DNA from: Phytophthora hibernalis
Taxonomy: Eukaryota; Oomycota; Peronosporomycetes; Peronosporales; Peronosporaceae
Assembly: GCA_012656075.1 (NCBI GenBank)
Contig: JAAKBF010000203.1
Coordinates: 62,001-126,000 of the forward strand
Length of the DNA: 64,000 bases
Reading direction: 5' to 3'
Shown here: in pieces, positions 1-9,699 of the stretch
How positions within the stretch are numbered: the first letter of the stretch is position 1
Layout: each line of letters begins with the position of its first letter
Made by a program: the position numbers and the translations under genes
Notes under the pieces: generated by a model
The model's database searches: none
What the model saw: the letters and a program-made list of their open reading frames with translations, nothing else
What the model was told of the DNA's origin: nothing

Positions 1-218
1 CAGCCGTCTGGGGGATGGAGGTAAGTGCTTCAGTCAACGGAGGATGGAATAACACGAACACGCCGTTCGTAACGCTGCAGAGCCGTGAGCTTGGGCTTGT
101 TGTGATCTCCGATACGTTAAGCCACTCAATTCCAAAGAGATGAATGCAGGCGAAGCGACTTTTATTACAAGTGGAGCTCACCGTTGCTATCGCTACCACG
201 ATCTAATGGATTGCTTTC

Positions 219-1373
219 CTAACTCAGCAGCGAGAGAACGTTGCACGACGTGTTGAGGCCGAGGCTGGAGAGACCGTCCGTGTAGACGACGCTCATGTTG
301 ACCTTGCTGATGGCCTCTGCGAACTGCGTGTACTCGGTGGAGTATGGGTTGTCGCCCGTGATGTAGAACTGCGCGCTGCCGCTGATGACGCCCATGGCCA
401 TGGAGAGCAGAGCCGACGAGTCCTGCGGCACGGTGGCGCGGAAGAGCTGCACGCTCTCACCACGCGGCAGGCCCAACTCGGGCTTGAGCGACTCGGCGTA
501 TCCCAGGTAGCTGTTGGAGTAGTACAGACTCAGATTGAGCGCACCGATACCGTCGAGGCCCATGGCGGACGGGTTATACAGCGTCACGTTGATGTCCATC
601 TGGTACACGTCGTTGGTGCAGCCAAACCAGTCGATGTAGTCGATCTCCGGGGCCGGGTCGCTGAACTGGTTGAAGCCCTCAATCGGCAGTGTGCGCTCCA
701 GGTCCAGGCCGCCGTAGGTCAGGCCGAGGGCGTGCGCCTTGATCGAAGCAGTGGCCTCGAGCGAGACCTCGGCGTCCTCCACCAGGCCCTCGGCCATGAG
801 GTTGAACGTCTCGACGTCGGTCAGCGTCAGCGTGCCGTCCACCGTGAGATTGTAGTTCTGCTCGCCCGTTTCAATGTCAAGACCAGGGATCACCACCGAG
901 CCGAACGCCACGCCGCCATACAGCAGCGAGGCCGTGATGTCGTCCGTGGTGGCAGCGATGGCGATGTCGTGCTGCACGCTTAGGCTGAGCTCAACGTTGA
1001 GCTCCGAGTCGCTCGGGATGGACTTGACGTCCAGGTAGTTGATGGTCAGGTCCACCGAGTTGACGTAGTGCTGGATCACGGCCGGGATGATGGCCAGGAA
1101 CACGATGAGCAGGATCACAGCCAGGAGGATGACCACCAGGCCGCTGATGAGCAGGATGCGCTGCGTGCGGGTCATGTGCCACTTGAAAAACTTGACGAGC
1201 GGGCGGCCGTTCTTGTCGGTGTTCTCGCCATCGTCCTTCTTGGACTCCGCGCCAGGCGCCGACACGTCGAGGCGCAGCGCGGGCTCGTCGTTGTAGTGGG
1301 CGCCCTCGGCCACGGGCGTCTGCACCGCTTGGGCCACGGGAGTCTGCACCGTTTCAGCGTGGTTTGTGCTCAT
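219..1373 (-). CDS. LEA-2/Tag1-like single-pass membrane protein
   Basis: Uninterrupted frame of 384 residues, starting at the ATG whose product begins MSTNHAE; a longer start 26 codons upstream is possible. The N-terminal 70 residues are polar, with a short repeated TPVA motif. A strongly hydrophobic segment follows at about residues 73-100, preceded by a basic W-H-M-T-R-T-Q-R stretch, then a long beta-rich region without further membrane segments. This layout (cytosolic tail, one anchor, large extracytosolic domain) is that of LEA-2 / fungal Tag1 (DUF3712) proteins. The family link is from architecture and sequence feel, not a search. A close paralogue lies at 7845-8964 on the same strand, with the same anchor motif (A-I-I-P-A-V-I-x-H-Y) and a similar ectodomain. 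The exact function is unknown; a vacuolar or plasma-membrane location is inferred. Confidence 0.75.
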   Translation of the reverse strand: MSTNHAETVQTPVAQAVQTPVAEGAHYNDEPALRLDVSAPGAESKKDDGENTDKNGRPLVKFFKWHMTRTQRILLISGLVVILLAVILLIVFLAIIPAVIQHYVNSVDLTINYLDVKSIPSDSELNVELSLSVQHDIAIAATTDDITASLLYGGVAFGSVVIPGLDIETGEQNYNLTVDGTLTLTDVETFNLMAEGLVEDAEVSLEATASIKAHALGLTYGGLDLERTLPIEGFNQFSDPAPEIDYIDWFGCTNDVYQMDINVTLYNPSAMGLDGIGALNLSLYYSNSYLGYAESLKPELGLPRGESVQLFRATVPQDSSALLSMAMGVISGSAQFYITGDNPYSTEYTQFAEAISKVNMSVVYTDGLSSLGLNTSCNVLSLLS

Positions 1374-2363
1374 GCTGCTGTCACTAGTCGTGCGTCTCAG
1401 AGGGAGTAGGCAAATTGCAAAGTGACCTGCCGACGACTGAAAGAACGGCACGCAGTGCCCGCGCCACGCCTGTCAACTTGACAGTGTCAAGGTGTCCGGC
1501 CAGTGTCAGTGCTCAAGCGTTACGAAGTGGGAGCATGGTTGGGATGGGCAATCACCACTCCCTCCCCAACTACATCTTCTTAAAATGAATGTACTCGATA
1601 TTGAAGGAAGCACTTTAATAAGAGGGCATTTCTGGGAGCGCTTTTCATTCGATCCTGTAGAGAAAGTGACACCTTGGTGCCTATTTACATTGCTACTATA
1701 ATAGTATCTCTTTCAACTATTCCGCCAGCTTGCTGCAGGATACGCTCTTTTGGCGAAGATATGCCTGCCTAAGCAAATCGACTATTTTCCCATCAAAGTC
1801 GTTGGATGGATATTGGCAGGGTATGCGAATGTAGCAGTACCAAATCTGATGTATCGCGTCCCACCGAGAGGGATGACACCATTGCCGTTTCATAGAAAAA
1901 TATGTCGACGCAGCGTTCACTTACAACTAATAACCTGCATCAGATGTTTGGATTGCAACAAACATTTAAGCTCTTTCGAGACCTTTAAATGTTATGAACT
2001 TGCCACATTGCATGCGTACCTCCCGGTCAAAAGAAGGTGCCCCGCCTCAAGGGTAACGGATATCCCCGAGTTTAAGGCTCCCTCAACTGTCCATCTGCGG
2101 TGTAGAGTCTACACCGCTACACTGAAGACTACATTGTGCATGTAGTAACGCTTGAAATTGGACTCGCTATTTGACACCTCAGATGTCCGAATTACTACAG
2201 TCATTAAACCGAAGGCCAACATCCGTCGTCTGAACACGGTGTTGGCCACACCAGTCTGATCGGAGTCTGAGCCATCGCTTGTTCATTTGCTGGGCTTTGG
2301 CTGGTTGCGCTGCCCCACTCGAGTCCCTGAGAACCTACAGCAGACTAACGCGACCGATCGAAA
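1374..2363. other. Intergenic region, no supported gene
   Basis: About 1 kb between the LEA-2-like gene and the lysine-rich gene. Open frames here are short, occur on both strands and show no recognisable domain. No tRNA, repeat or hairpin was seen by eye. Confidence 0.5.
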
Positions 2364-3112
2364 ATGGAGGACGAGAAGCTCATCCGGCTCCATGACATGC
2401 TCTCAAGCTGCGTCCGGGCGGCAAGAAGGTAAGCGAACATTCTCTAATGTCTGATTGCGTCCGATGACCGTCGACGTCTTTACGGCGTGATAATCCGCTG
2501 AGAATGGAGCGCGGCTCATCAGCAATGGCTGTGCATGTATAGGGTGGCCTGGGCTTCGCCTCGACGGGTGGCAGGAAGAGCACCAAACGAACGGATGGAC
2601 TACCCAACAATGGACTGTACTCCATGTTTGTGCGCCAGGGAGAGGGCGGCTACCAGCACAAACACTGGGAGGAGGACAAGGAGGCGGGAGGCAAGGGGCC
2701 TCTGGAGAGCTCTCGAAGAAGGCGAAGAAGCGTCTGAAGAAAGAGAAGGTGGACGAAAGTGACAGCGGCGACGAGTCGGAGGAGCTCTCAAAGAAGGAAA
2801 AGAAGCGCCTGAAGAAGAGAAGAAGGCCAAGAAAAAGCCAAGCGCGCTGCGAAGGCCGAGGAGGTGGCTCCCAAAAAGAAGAACAAGAAGCGGAAACTAG
2901 AGCAGGTCGCCGATGAAGCTGCTGCTGTGGAGGACGAGGAGGAGGCCGCCGTCGTCAGCGCTGAAGAGGAGCCCAAGCCCAAGAAGGACAAGAAAAGGCA
3001 CAAAAAGAACAAGAAGGCGGCCACAGCGGACGAGCCTGCAGTGGAAGAGAAGTCTGCTAAAAAGGACAAGAAGGACAAGAAGCACAAGAAAAAGAACAAG
3101 CACTCCGAGTAA
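2364..3112 (+). pseudogene. Lysine-rich nuclear/nucleolar-type protein, frame broken
   Basis: A plausible start at 2364 (MEDEKLIRLHDM) runs to a GTAAGC donor at 2429; a likely intron ends at 2542. Exon 2 then reads GLGFASTGGRKSTKRTDG and an aromatic/acidic stretch (YSMFVRQGEGGYQHKHWEED), followed by repeated K-K-E-K-K-R-L-K-K blocks and a very lysine-rich tail ending KKKNKHSE at 3112. The tail is in a different frame from the exon-2 start: at least two single-base shifts are needed, near 2700 and in an A/G run near 2845, and probably one more before the intron. The basic KKxKKxKK composition and a glycine-rich, G-patch-like N-terminus suggest a nucleolar RNA-associated protein. I cannot name the family. 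Because both sides of each shift read sensibly, sequence errors are as likely as real inactivation. Confidence 0.5.
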
Positions 3113-3298
3113 AGCGGACATTTGGGTACTTGCAGGTTGGCTTGCGCGCCTAGAGGAGACCGCGCATTCCGTCGAGCACAAATTCATGATCTTTGTTTGC
3201 ATTGAGATAGCAACCTCGACTACTCGTGCTGCACGAACGTGTTTCTCTATCTAGCGCTAGCCTTTATTTGCTGCCTCGTTTCGAGAGCCGCGGCAGGC

Positions 3299-5564
3299 CT
3301 ACTTGTTAGCCTTTGAATACTTCTGCTCGCGGCAAGTGGCGATCTCTAACAACATGCTAAGGTGCATGGCGCGGTCCTCAAGTGTCTCGAGTTGCTGGAA
3401 TCGGTCGGCATGGAGCTGGATGACGGTCCATCCCAAAGGTCCAGGTGCCGTGCCTTCAGGTCCACAAAGGCAAAGTTTTAGGGTCGTGGTCCTCGTTGCC
3501 TGGCTCCAGCGCTTGATAACAATCCGAAGGGTTGAGTTCGATCGCAATCTTCCGCCCCGACGCCACCACGTCGAGATGGTAGCCCGTCTTCGTGGCATAC
3601 GCAGTCTCATTTTTGATGCCGATCTCGTCCAGCGCGGTGGAGACAAGATGGTGCAGGCGAAACGACGAGCTCTTGCCCTTCTTCTGATGGGCATCGAACA
3701 CGCGCTTGCATTCATCTTTCAGCGCTGGGGACAGTCGAAACTCTCTGGGTCGGTTATGGAGCGCGCAGTCCAGGTGGACCTGGTGCATTTTGGACTTAAG
3801 TACCCTCAGCTTGAATGGCGGCAAGTTCAGCTTATCCAACGTCCCCGAGTTGACCTCCTGAAAAGCTCGGCGGAACAGGTCTTCGTCGAAGCATTCCACG
3901 AACAGAAATGATCGTGCGAGCGGAACAAGCACTTCTGCAGCTCGCTGCTTCTTCTCAGCGCTTGTATTTTCGTCATCTAGCTCAGCTAGAGCCATTTCAC
4001 TCGCGGTTTGTAGCACCTCAAAAACCCACTCATTTCTGCGGTTTTCTCTCGGCAGCAAGTGAGCTATCGCAGTGACCACCATACAGGCTTCATGTGCATT
4101 GATTTTTGCTTTTTCCGATTTCATCATGTACACAGTCTGAGCCGCTACAGGTCTAAAGGAAAACATGCATAACATTAGCTCACACTCTTTTCACGGCGAA
4201 ATATCGGCTTGAGGCTCACATACTGCAAAATTGTAGGACGACCCACACCGAGGCGCATCAGAGCAGTCGTGAGATTGGATAGCGCACTGCCGGTTTTGAA
4301 GGCAGCAATGCCAAAGTTCACGAGCTTTTCAGTTTCACCAATCAACTTCCAAAACCTGCACTCCATAGTGACAACACAGTGAAAACGGCGTAATGAGAAA
4401 GCAGTTCAGCTAACATGAACAGCTCAGCGCATACAGTGACTTACCGCTTTGTATCAATGGCGTCGGGCTTAGCCGACCACTTTGGGAATAAAGCTGGTGA
4501 CGGAAGTGCAAGCAACTCATCTTCAGGCGCCTCGGATTTGTTAGAACCATCGACATGGTTAACTGTCTGTTTACAGTACAACATTATCAAATTGTTGCCA
4601 AACCAGCCAAGTAGTTTACAAGCACTATAACGTGGCCTCACCAGCAAGTTAGCTCTGGTTGTCCTAGTGGACACGAGTCGACCCGCGCGATCAATCGCTG
4701 TTCTGATGTTGTAGTGATTTAAGTCGAAAGCCTGTTGCACAACCACAGACCTTCAGCATTCTCCAGTACAACGTTCAACTCGCACACAAACTTGACTCAC
4801 ATTCTCCTCCACCACACGAAGCATCCCCTGCAAGTCCTTGGCCATGAGCAGCTTGCGGTTGAGCTTTGCATTGTCCGTCGAGTACTCATGAATATTGTCC
4901 ACTCTGCGGATCTGCAGCAGGTCCTTGAGTTTCGGCTGCGTTTCGGCCATCAGAATCAACTCGGACCACATCGTAAAGCTCAGTTGTGACGACGGATATC
5001 CCGACAACGACAGCAGCGGCGACTGATCCTCGGGCATCTGCACCGCCACGCTAGACGCACGGAACAGGACCTTATCCGACGAAAAGATCCGCGCGAGCGT
5101 GCCGACCTGGTAGTTGCACTTGATGCACAACATCTTGTGCTTCTTCCAACTCGAGTCAGCTTCATCCACCGATTCTTCGGGAAGCAGATTCTTCAGAGAC
5201 TCATCCGTCGCGCTCGACACGTGAATCCCATTCCGCCTAACAGCAAAGTGGGTCAATTGCTAGATATCCAACAAGGTAAAATGACGCAACAATGATAAAC
5301 CTACCATTTAAAGAAGACGAGGTCTTTTGTGGGGCTCAGCATCGTGTTGCATTTGCCGCAGACCAGTCGAGGCGAAGATTTGTCGTCCGTGTCATCCATG
5401 GCGGCGGACTCGGTGGGCGTGGGGTACGTGGCGCTGAACGAGAAATTGCGACGACTTGGTAGTGCGTTTATAGACACAAGGGGCAGCGACTGCAATGGTT
5501 TCAGGGTGCCGCGGCGACCAGAGACGCCGGCGCGCGACAGGAGACGTGCGCGCATCGACCGCAT
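3299..5564 (-). CDS. Zinc-module plus RAP-domain protein, likely mitochondrial, six exons
   Basis: Exons on the minus strand are 5564-5305, 5236-4801, 4731-4642, 4566-4445, 4355-4184 and 4136-3299. All five introns (47-89 bp) have GT/AG ends and consistent phases, which supports one gene of about 640 residues. The N-terminus is rich in R/S/L (RSMRARLLSRAG, ALPSRRNFSFS) and resembles a mitochondrial presequence. Next come two CxxC pairs (CGKC and CIKC, about 65 residues apart), as in Mis18/Yippee-type zinc folds. After a helical middle, the C-terminus has the RAP-domain pattern (GYHLDVV, KIAIELNP, LGWTVIQL). RAP proteins act on organelle RNA. Two single-base deletions break the RAP domain, near 3464 and 3440, both in short runs of identical bases. 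An internal start at MDDTDDKSS (about 5399) would drop the presequence. Whether the zinc module and RAP region are truly one protein needs cDNA. Confidence 0.65.
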
Positions 5565-5692
5565 AGCAGTGTGAGCGGCTGAGATTCGTGCACGTCAACT
5601 TAAACAAGGTTTCAATATGGAGTGGCGAACACAAATAAGGGAGGGATGATACTTAAACGAGATGTGGTGATGGGGTCATTATACTGGCGGTT

Positions 5693-6963
5693 TTAGGATG
5701 TCGGAGACGGCACGACGTGGACGAACTCCTCGTGGCTATGATCACAGCTCGCAGAGCAGCTATACACGAGAAGACTGAGCCAATCCATGCCGCCAGGAGG
5801 AGCCGCCGCTTTGGGGGAATCGGTCGAGCCTTCAGTGGAACCCAAATTTTGCTGAGGCGTTGAGTCAGCTGCTGCGTATTCGTCCACCTTGAGGAAATAG
5901 TTAATAGTCGGCGTCAGTTGCATCTCGAAAGAGCGTTGTTTGCCGCAACCAGGGCAGACCGGGATCTTGAGGTTCTGCGGGATCACCACGGGCCACAACG
6001 GCTCGCCGCCGTAGTCGTAGCGAAGGCACTGCAGAGGGCAGCGACTGATACGCTTCTGGAACCGCAAGAGATGCCGCTGCCCCGCTGGAGTTTTCTCGTA
6101 AGCCTCTCCTGTGGATGATACACCACTGCCCGACTGCGCAGCGGCTCCCTTTTTTGAATTCGTGATGACAGTGCGCAGGTCTCCGATGCCGGTTGCCTTC
6201 TCCTCTTCCTCTTGCTTCATGTATTGTTCGAGCAATTTGTTCTCGTGTTCGAAGTCGTGCTCAGACGTGTAGTCCTCGTACGGCTCGTCGACAACTTCAA
6301 TGGGTAGAGCTGGGAATGCATTTCGACTGCCTGACATGCCGATTTTCTTTGCGGTTTCCACCTTCTTAGACGCTGGAGCTGCCTTTGTCATCTTCGCAGT
6401 TGTTAGCATGGCGTTGTCACGCTGCTGCAGTAGAGCTTCCAGATCCACAAGGTCAGCAGTCTGACTCTGCGTCTTGCTGTCATCCTCATCGTCGCTCCAG
6501 TCGCTGTCATCACTATCGGACCCCCACGCGAGCTTCACCTTATCGATCTGCTCCGTCACCTCTTCAACTTCCTTTGACACTGGAGTTTCCTTCACCGGGT
6601 CCACTTGGTCTCTCAGCACTCTCCAACTGCCAGGGGTTTCAGTGCACGCCACCGAGTTGCACCCAAAAACGTAGAGCGTCCGGTGCGTCTCCACTGGAGC
6701 GTACACTTGTGCAACCAGGAACAACCCCTTGCTGCACTTGGTGCATATCAAATTTGTAGCCTCCGACGGCGGCTCTGAGTACCAAGCCTAGCAACAGTCG
6801 AATGTGTCAATGCATCAACGTTGGGTTTTGCAGCCAAACGCAATACAATTTTCGTTACAGTACGTACCGGCGTTCCGCCAGCCTTGCACACGTAAGGAGA
6901 GCCATCGTCCACGCTCTGGCGCTCCTGGATCGTTCCCAGCAGCACGACGCCCACTCCGTCCAT
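5693..6963 (-). CDS. PDCD2-like protein (PDCD2/PDCD2L family)
   Basis: Two exons, 6963-6864 and 6774-5693, with an 89-bp intron (donor GTACTG, phase 1). The product begins MDGVGVVLLG; an in-frame ATG 8 codons upstream is possible. PDCD2L features are: an N-terminal V-L-L-G-x-I motif; a K-x-G-G-x-P motif; a CxxC zinc site (CTKCSKGLFLVAQVYAPVE) followed by a Y-V-F-x-C block and a S-W-R-V-L-R block; a long acidic linker with DSDDSDWSDDEDD; and the C-terminal PDCD2_C domain, with QKRISRCPLQCLRYDYGGEP, PVCPGCGKQRSFEMQLTP and a final C-S-x-S-C-D pattern. The family (yeast Tsr4, human PDCD2) is a co-translational chaperone for the small-subunit protein uS5 (RPS2); that role is family knowledge. It lies head to head with MIC10, with 147 bp between the start codons. 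Confidence 0.9.
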
Positions 6964-7110
6964 TGCTCTCAACAGCGACAATATCACTGATGTTTCTCGT
7001 ACTTAGATGAATTCCAATATGTTGATTGGCTGAAAGTGAGGTATCTCGCCGTCCTCACGTCCGAACCGAACGCAGGATCAAAAAGCAGGAAGCCCAGGAC
7101 GACCAGCAGC
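6964..7110. promoter_or_regulatory. Short bidirectional promoter, PDCD2L / MIC10
   Basis: The start codons of two divergent genes are 147 bp apart. The interval contains GATTGGCTGAAA at 7024-7035, a reversed CCAAT box. The same 12-mer occurs in the other divergent promoter of this window, at 23661-23672. Regulation by a CCAAT-binding (NF-Y-type) factor is inference. Confidence 0.5.
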
Positions 7111-7473
7111 ATGAGCGAGAACAACGAGATCCCGTCCGAGTACCGTATCTCCGAGAAGTGGGACAAGTGCCTCGAGAACTTCACGCTGTACTTCGGCGCC
7201 GGCCTCGTGGCTGGCGGCCTCTCGTCCCTCGTCCTGGCGCGTACGTCGACTGATCTTCTGTACAGTTGTTCATATATATGACGTTTTGTATGATACGCAG
7301 GTTCTGGTGCGGGTCGTGGGCTGGTGACGGGTCTGGGCGCGGGTTCGGGCGCTGGATCGAGCTGGACGACATGCCAACTGGCGTTCGCGGGCGACGCCAA
7401 CGCACAGGCGGCGCTGGACAAGACGGACAAGGCGGTGGGCGACTTCAAGGACAAGATCTCGGGCGCCAACTAG
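7111..7473 (+). CDS. MIC10: MICOS complex subunit MIC10
   Basis: Exons 7111-7240 and 7301-7473, with a 60-bp intron (GTACGT...CAG, phase 1). The protein begins MSENNEIPSEY and carries the MIC10 signature: a conserved E-K-W-D-K-C-L-x-N near the N-terminus, a first membrane segment with glycines (GAGLVAGGLSSLVLAR), then a second glycine-zipper segment (GLVTGLGAGSGAGSSW) followed by T-C-Q. About 100 residues, slightly longer than animal MIC10 because of a charged tail (LDKTDKAVGDFKDKISGAN). MIC10 oligomerises through its glycine motifs in the inner mitochondrial membrane and bends it at crista junctions. An in-frame upstream ATG at 7036 would add 25 residues, but the start chosen gives the family's normal N-terminus. 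The gene appears intact. Confidence 0.88.
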
Positions 7474-7844
7474 ATGGTTGTTTCCGCTTGGAATAAGCGA
7501 GACAAGCGCCGTCTCTGGCAAACTGGAGTCGAGCAACAGCAGAGCAGCTGAACATACAAGAATCTTTTGAAGCAGTGGATTCTGCGGTTAAACTCGCGTC
7601 GGAAGGGTTCGTGAATGGTAGCTGAGTTCTGCTCGAGGCGAAGAGGGAAACTGGAAAAGAGAACACGGAATATAATACTATAGGGTGGTGGTCAGCAACC
7701 GCTAGCAATTCGGTGCTGCTCTTTTGCTTCTTGAAACTCGAGGAGCTACCGTGGGGAATATTCGCACTAAACTGAGCTTGGACGAGATTGATAACGCTTC
7801 GGATAGAGCTCCTGTTCAGATTCGAGTCATGTTCATAGCGCAGC

Positions 7845-8964
7845 CTACCCCAGCAAAGACACTAGGTTGCAGGACGAGCCTATGTTCATGTTCGAGAGGG
7901 AGTCGCTGCTGGACAGCACGCTCATGTTGACGTTGTTCAGCGCCATGATGAATTGACCATGCGTCGTGACGTACGGATTGTCTCCAACAATGTAGAACTG
8001 CGTCGTGCCAGCCAAGGCGGACGCTACCATGCTGGCGATGGAGACAGCGTTTCCGTCGACGGTGATGAGGAAGCTCTGGTCGCTCACGCCCCGAGGAATG
8101 CCCAGCTCGGGCTCCTGCGACAGCGCGTAGCCCAGGTACTGGTCTCCGTTGTACAGACTCATGTTGAGCGCACCGATGCCGTCCAAACCCACACGCGCCG
8201 TGTTATCCAGCGTCACGTTGACATTGATAAGGTACTCTTCCGATGTGCAGGTGGTGAGCTCGATGTTCTCGATCACGGGTTCTGGGTCGCTGAAGTCGGC
8301 GAAACCCTCAAGTGGTAGCTCGCGCTCGAAGCTGATCCCGCTGAAGGACATACCCAGTGCGTGGGCTTCGAGAGATGCGGTGGCTGTTAGCGTGATTTCA
8401 GCCTCGTTCATGAGGGCGTCCGACATGGCGTTGAATGCACTTCGGTCCGTAATAGGCATGTCAGCGTCGATGGAAATGTTGTAGTTTTGCGAGCCTGTCT
8501 TGAGGCTGAGCCCTGGAAAAGGAAGAGTAGCGAAGACAGCACCGCCGAAGAGCAGCGAGACGGTTGTGTTGTCTGTGGTGGCACCGATGCCCACATCGTG
8601 CTGAATATTCAGGCTGAGATCCACAGTGAGCGTAGCATTGTCCGGGATGTTCACGATATCCATGTAGCCGAGCGTCATTTGGACGCTTCTGGCGTAGTGT
8701 CGAATCACGGCGGGGATTATGGCAAACCACGCGATAAGACAGAGCACGAGCAACACGAGCAACACTAGCCCGACGATGACAAGGATACGCTGCTTCTTGG
8801 TCATGTGCCACCAAAGGAACTTCTTGGCGGTTTGTTGTCTGGGTCAAGCAAGAGCTCTTGGATCTCGCCTTCCTTCCCCACCTTCGTGTCTGTGGTGTCG
8901 GCATTATGTCGCACGGAGGACAGGTCGTGATATGCCACTTGTGTGCTGGGTGACGTGGCCTCCA
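7845..8964 (-). CDS. LEA-2/Tag1-like membrane protein, paralogue of the gene at 219-1373, one frameshift
   Basis: The main frame (8804-7845) reads from MTKKQRILVIVG through a 25-residue hydrophobic anchor to a beta-rich ectodomain ending SCNLVSLLG. It matches the first gene (219-1373) along its length: IIPAVIRHYARS versus IIPAVIQHYVNS, YMDIVNIP versus YLDVKSIP, and C-terminal CNLVSLLG versus CNVLSLLS. A cytosolic tail beginning MEATSPST (start 8964) lies upstream in another frame. It ends at the point where K-K-F-L-W-W-H-M would continue, so one base is missing near 8826. With that, the layout equals the paralogue. Tandem duplication with later spread by intervening genes is inferred; the biochemical function is unknown. 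An alternative reading is a shorter protein starting at 8804, which would lack the cytosolic tail. Confidence 0.7.
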
Positions 8965-9111
8965 TGATATCGAGTAAGGACGATCGATCCCGTGATGACC
9001 ACAGCAAACTTTGAGATGACCACTCGGTTGCTTCAAATGTCACGTCCGTTTGGAACTGTCCACTTTTATTAAAGCGTGCAGATTAACGAAATGTCTTCAG
9101 CAAGATTACGT

Positions 9112-9377
9112 CGAGTCCAACGAGCTGTCGGTTGTTTCCCACGGCTGATGGATTTCGCTACCGGTACTATAATAACATTTTAATAATGTTATAGTACCGG
9201 TTGCGAAATCCATACTATAATAATATTAAAATAATATTATATATACCGGTACTATAATAATATTTTACTAATATTATAGTACCAGTTGCGAAATCCATAC
9301 TATAATAATATTATAATAATATTATAGTACCGGTAGCGAAATCCATCAGCCGTGGAAACAACAGCTCGTTGGACTCG
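9112..9377. repeat. 266-bp AT-rich palindromic (snap-back) element
   Basis: The left arm starts CGAGTCCAACGAGCTG at 9112 and the right arm ends with its complement at 9377. The next blocks also mirror each other: GTTTCC(C)ACGGCTGATGG and ATTTCGCTACCGGTACTATA. The middle consists of four alternating copies of a TATAATAATATT stretch bounded by CCGGT/ACCAGT and GCGAAATCCAT. On either strand it could fold into one long hairpin or several nested ones. It looks like a foldback MITE. No clear target-site duplication was found. Confidence 0.85.
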
Positions 9378-9414
9378 TTTATTAATAATATTATTAATAT
9401 TATTAATAAACGAG
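9374..9414. repeat. 41-bp AT palindrome joined to the hairpin element
   Basis: Starts CTCGTTTATTAATAATATT and ends with a near-complement ending AATAAACGAG. It overlaps the last bases of the 266-bp palindrome and may be an extra terminal hairpin of the same element or a second insertion. Confidence 0.7.
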
Positions 9415-9699
9415 CGCACCATTGAAATGGATAGAAACTGAACCACAATACATAGACTTACGGTTCGTCGCACATACAGCTGACAAATCACACAGAATGG
9501 CATCTTGTTGGACAACACAAACAAAGAACAAACAAGGCTCATAATATTGGACACCACCCCAGTCTGTTTTAGCACCGAACCTCCATTTTAAGGGACATGA
9601 CTAAAATTTAGCGTTCTTGAAATGACTGCCAGTGCAAAATTTCAGACAGCGACCCCATCCGCCATGACCCATTCCTCTGGACTGGTGTTGCCAGCAAAC

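Noticed and set aside
2788..3202. Minus-strand hydrophobic frames rich in F/L/S
   Set aside because: They are the antisense of the lysine-rich plus-strand gene; a K-rich coding strand gives F/L-rich complements.
9300..9575. Minus-strand 91-residue hydrophobic frame
   Set aside because: It starts beside and runs into the AT-rich palindrome; no conserved motif.
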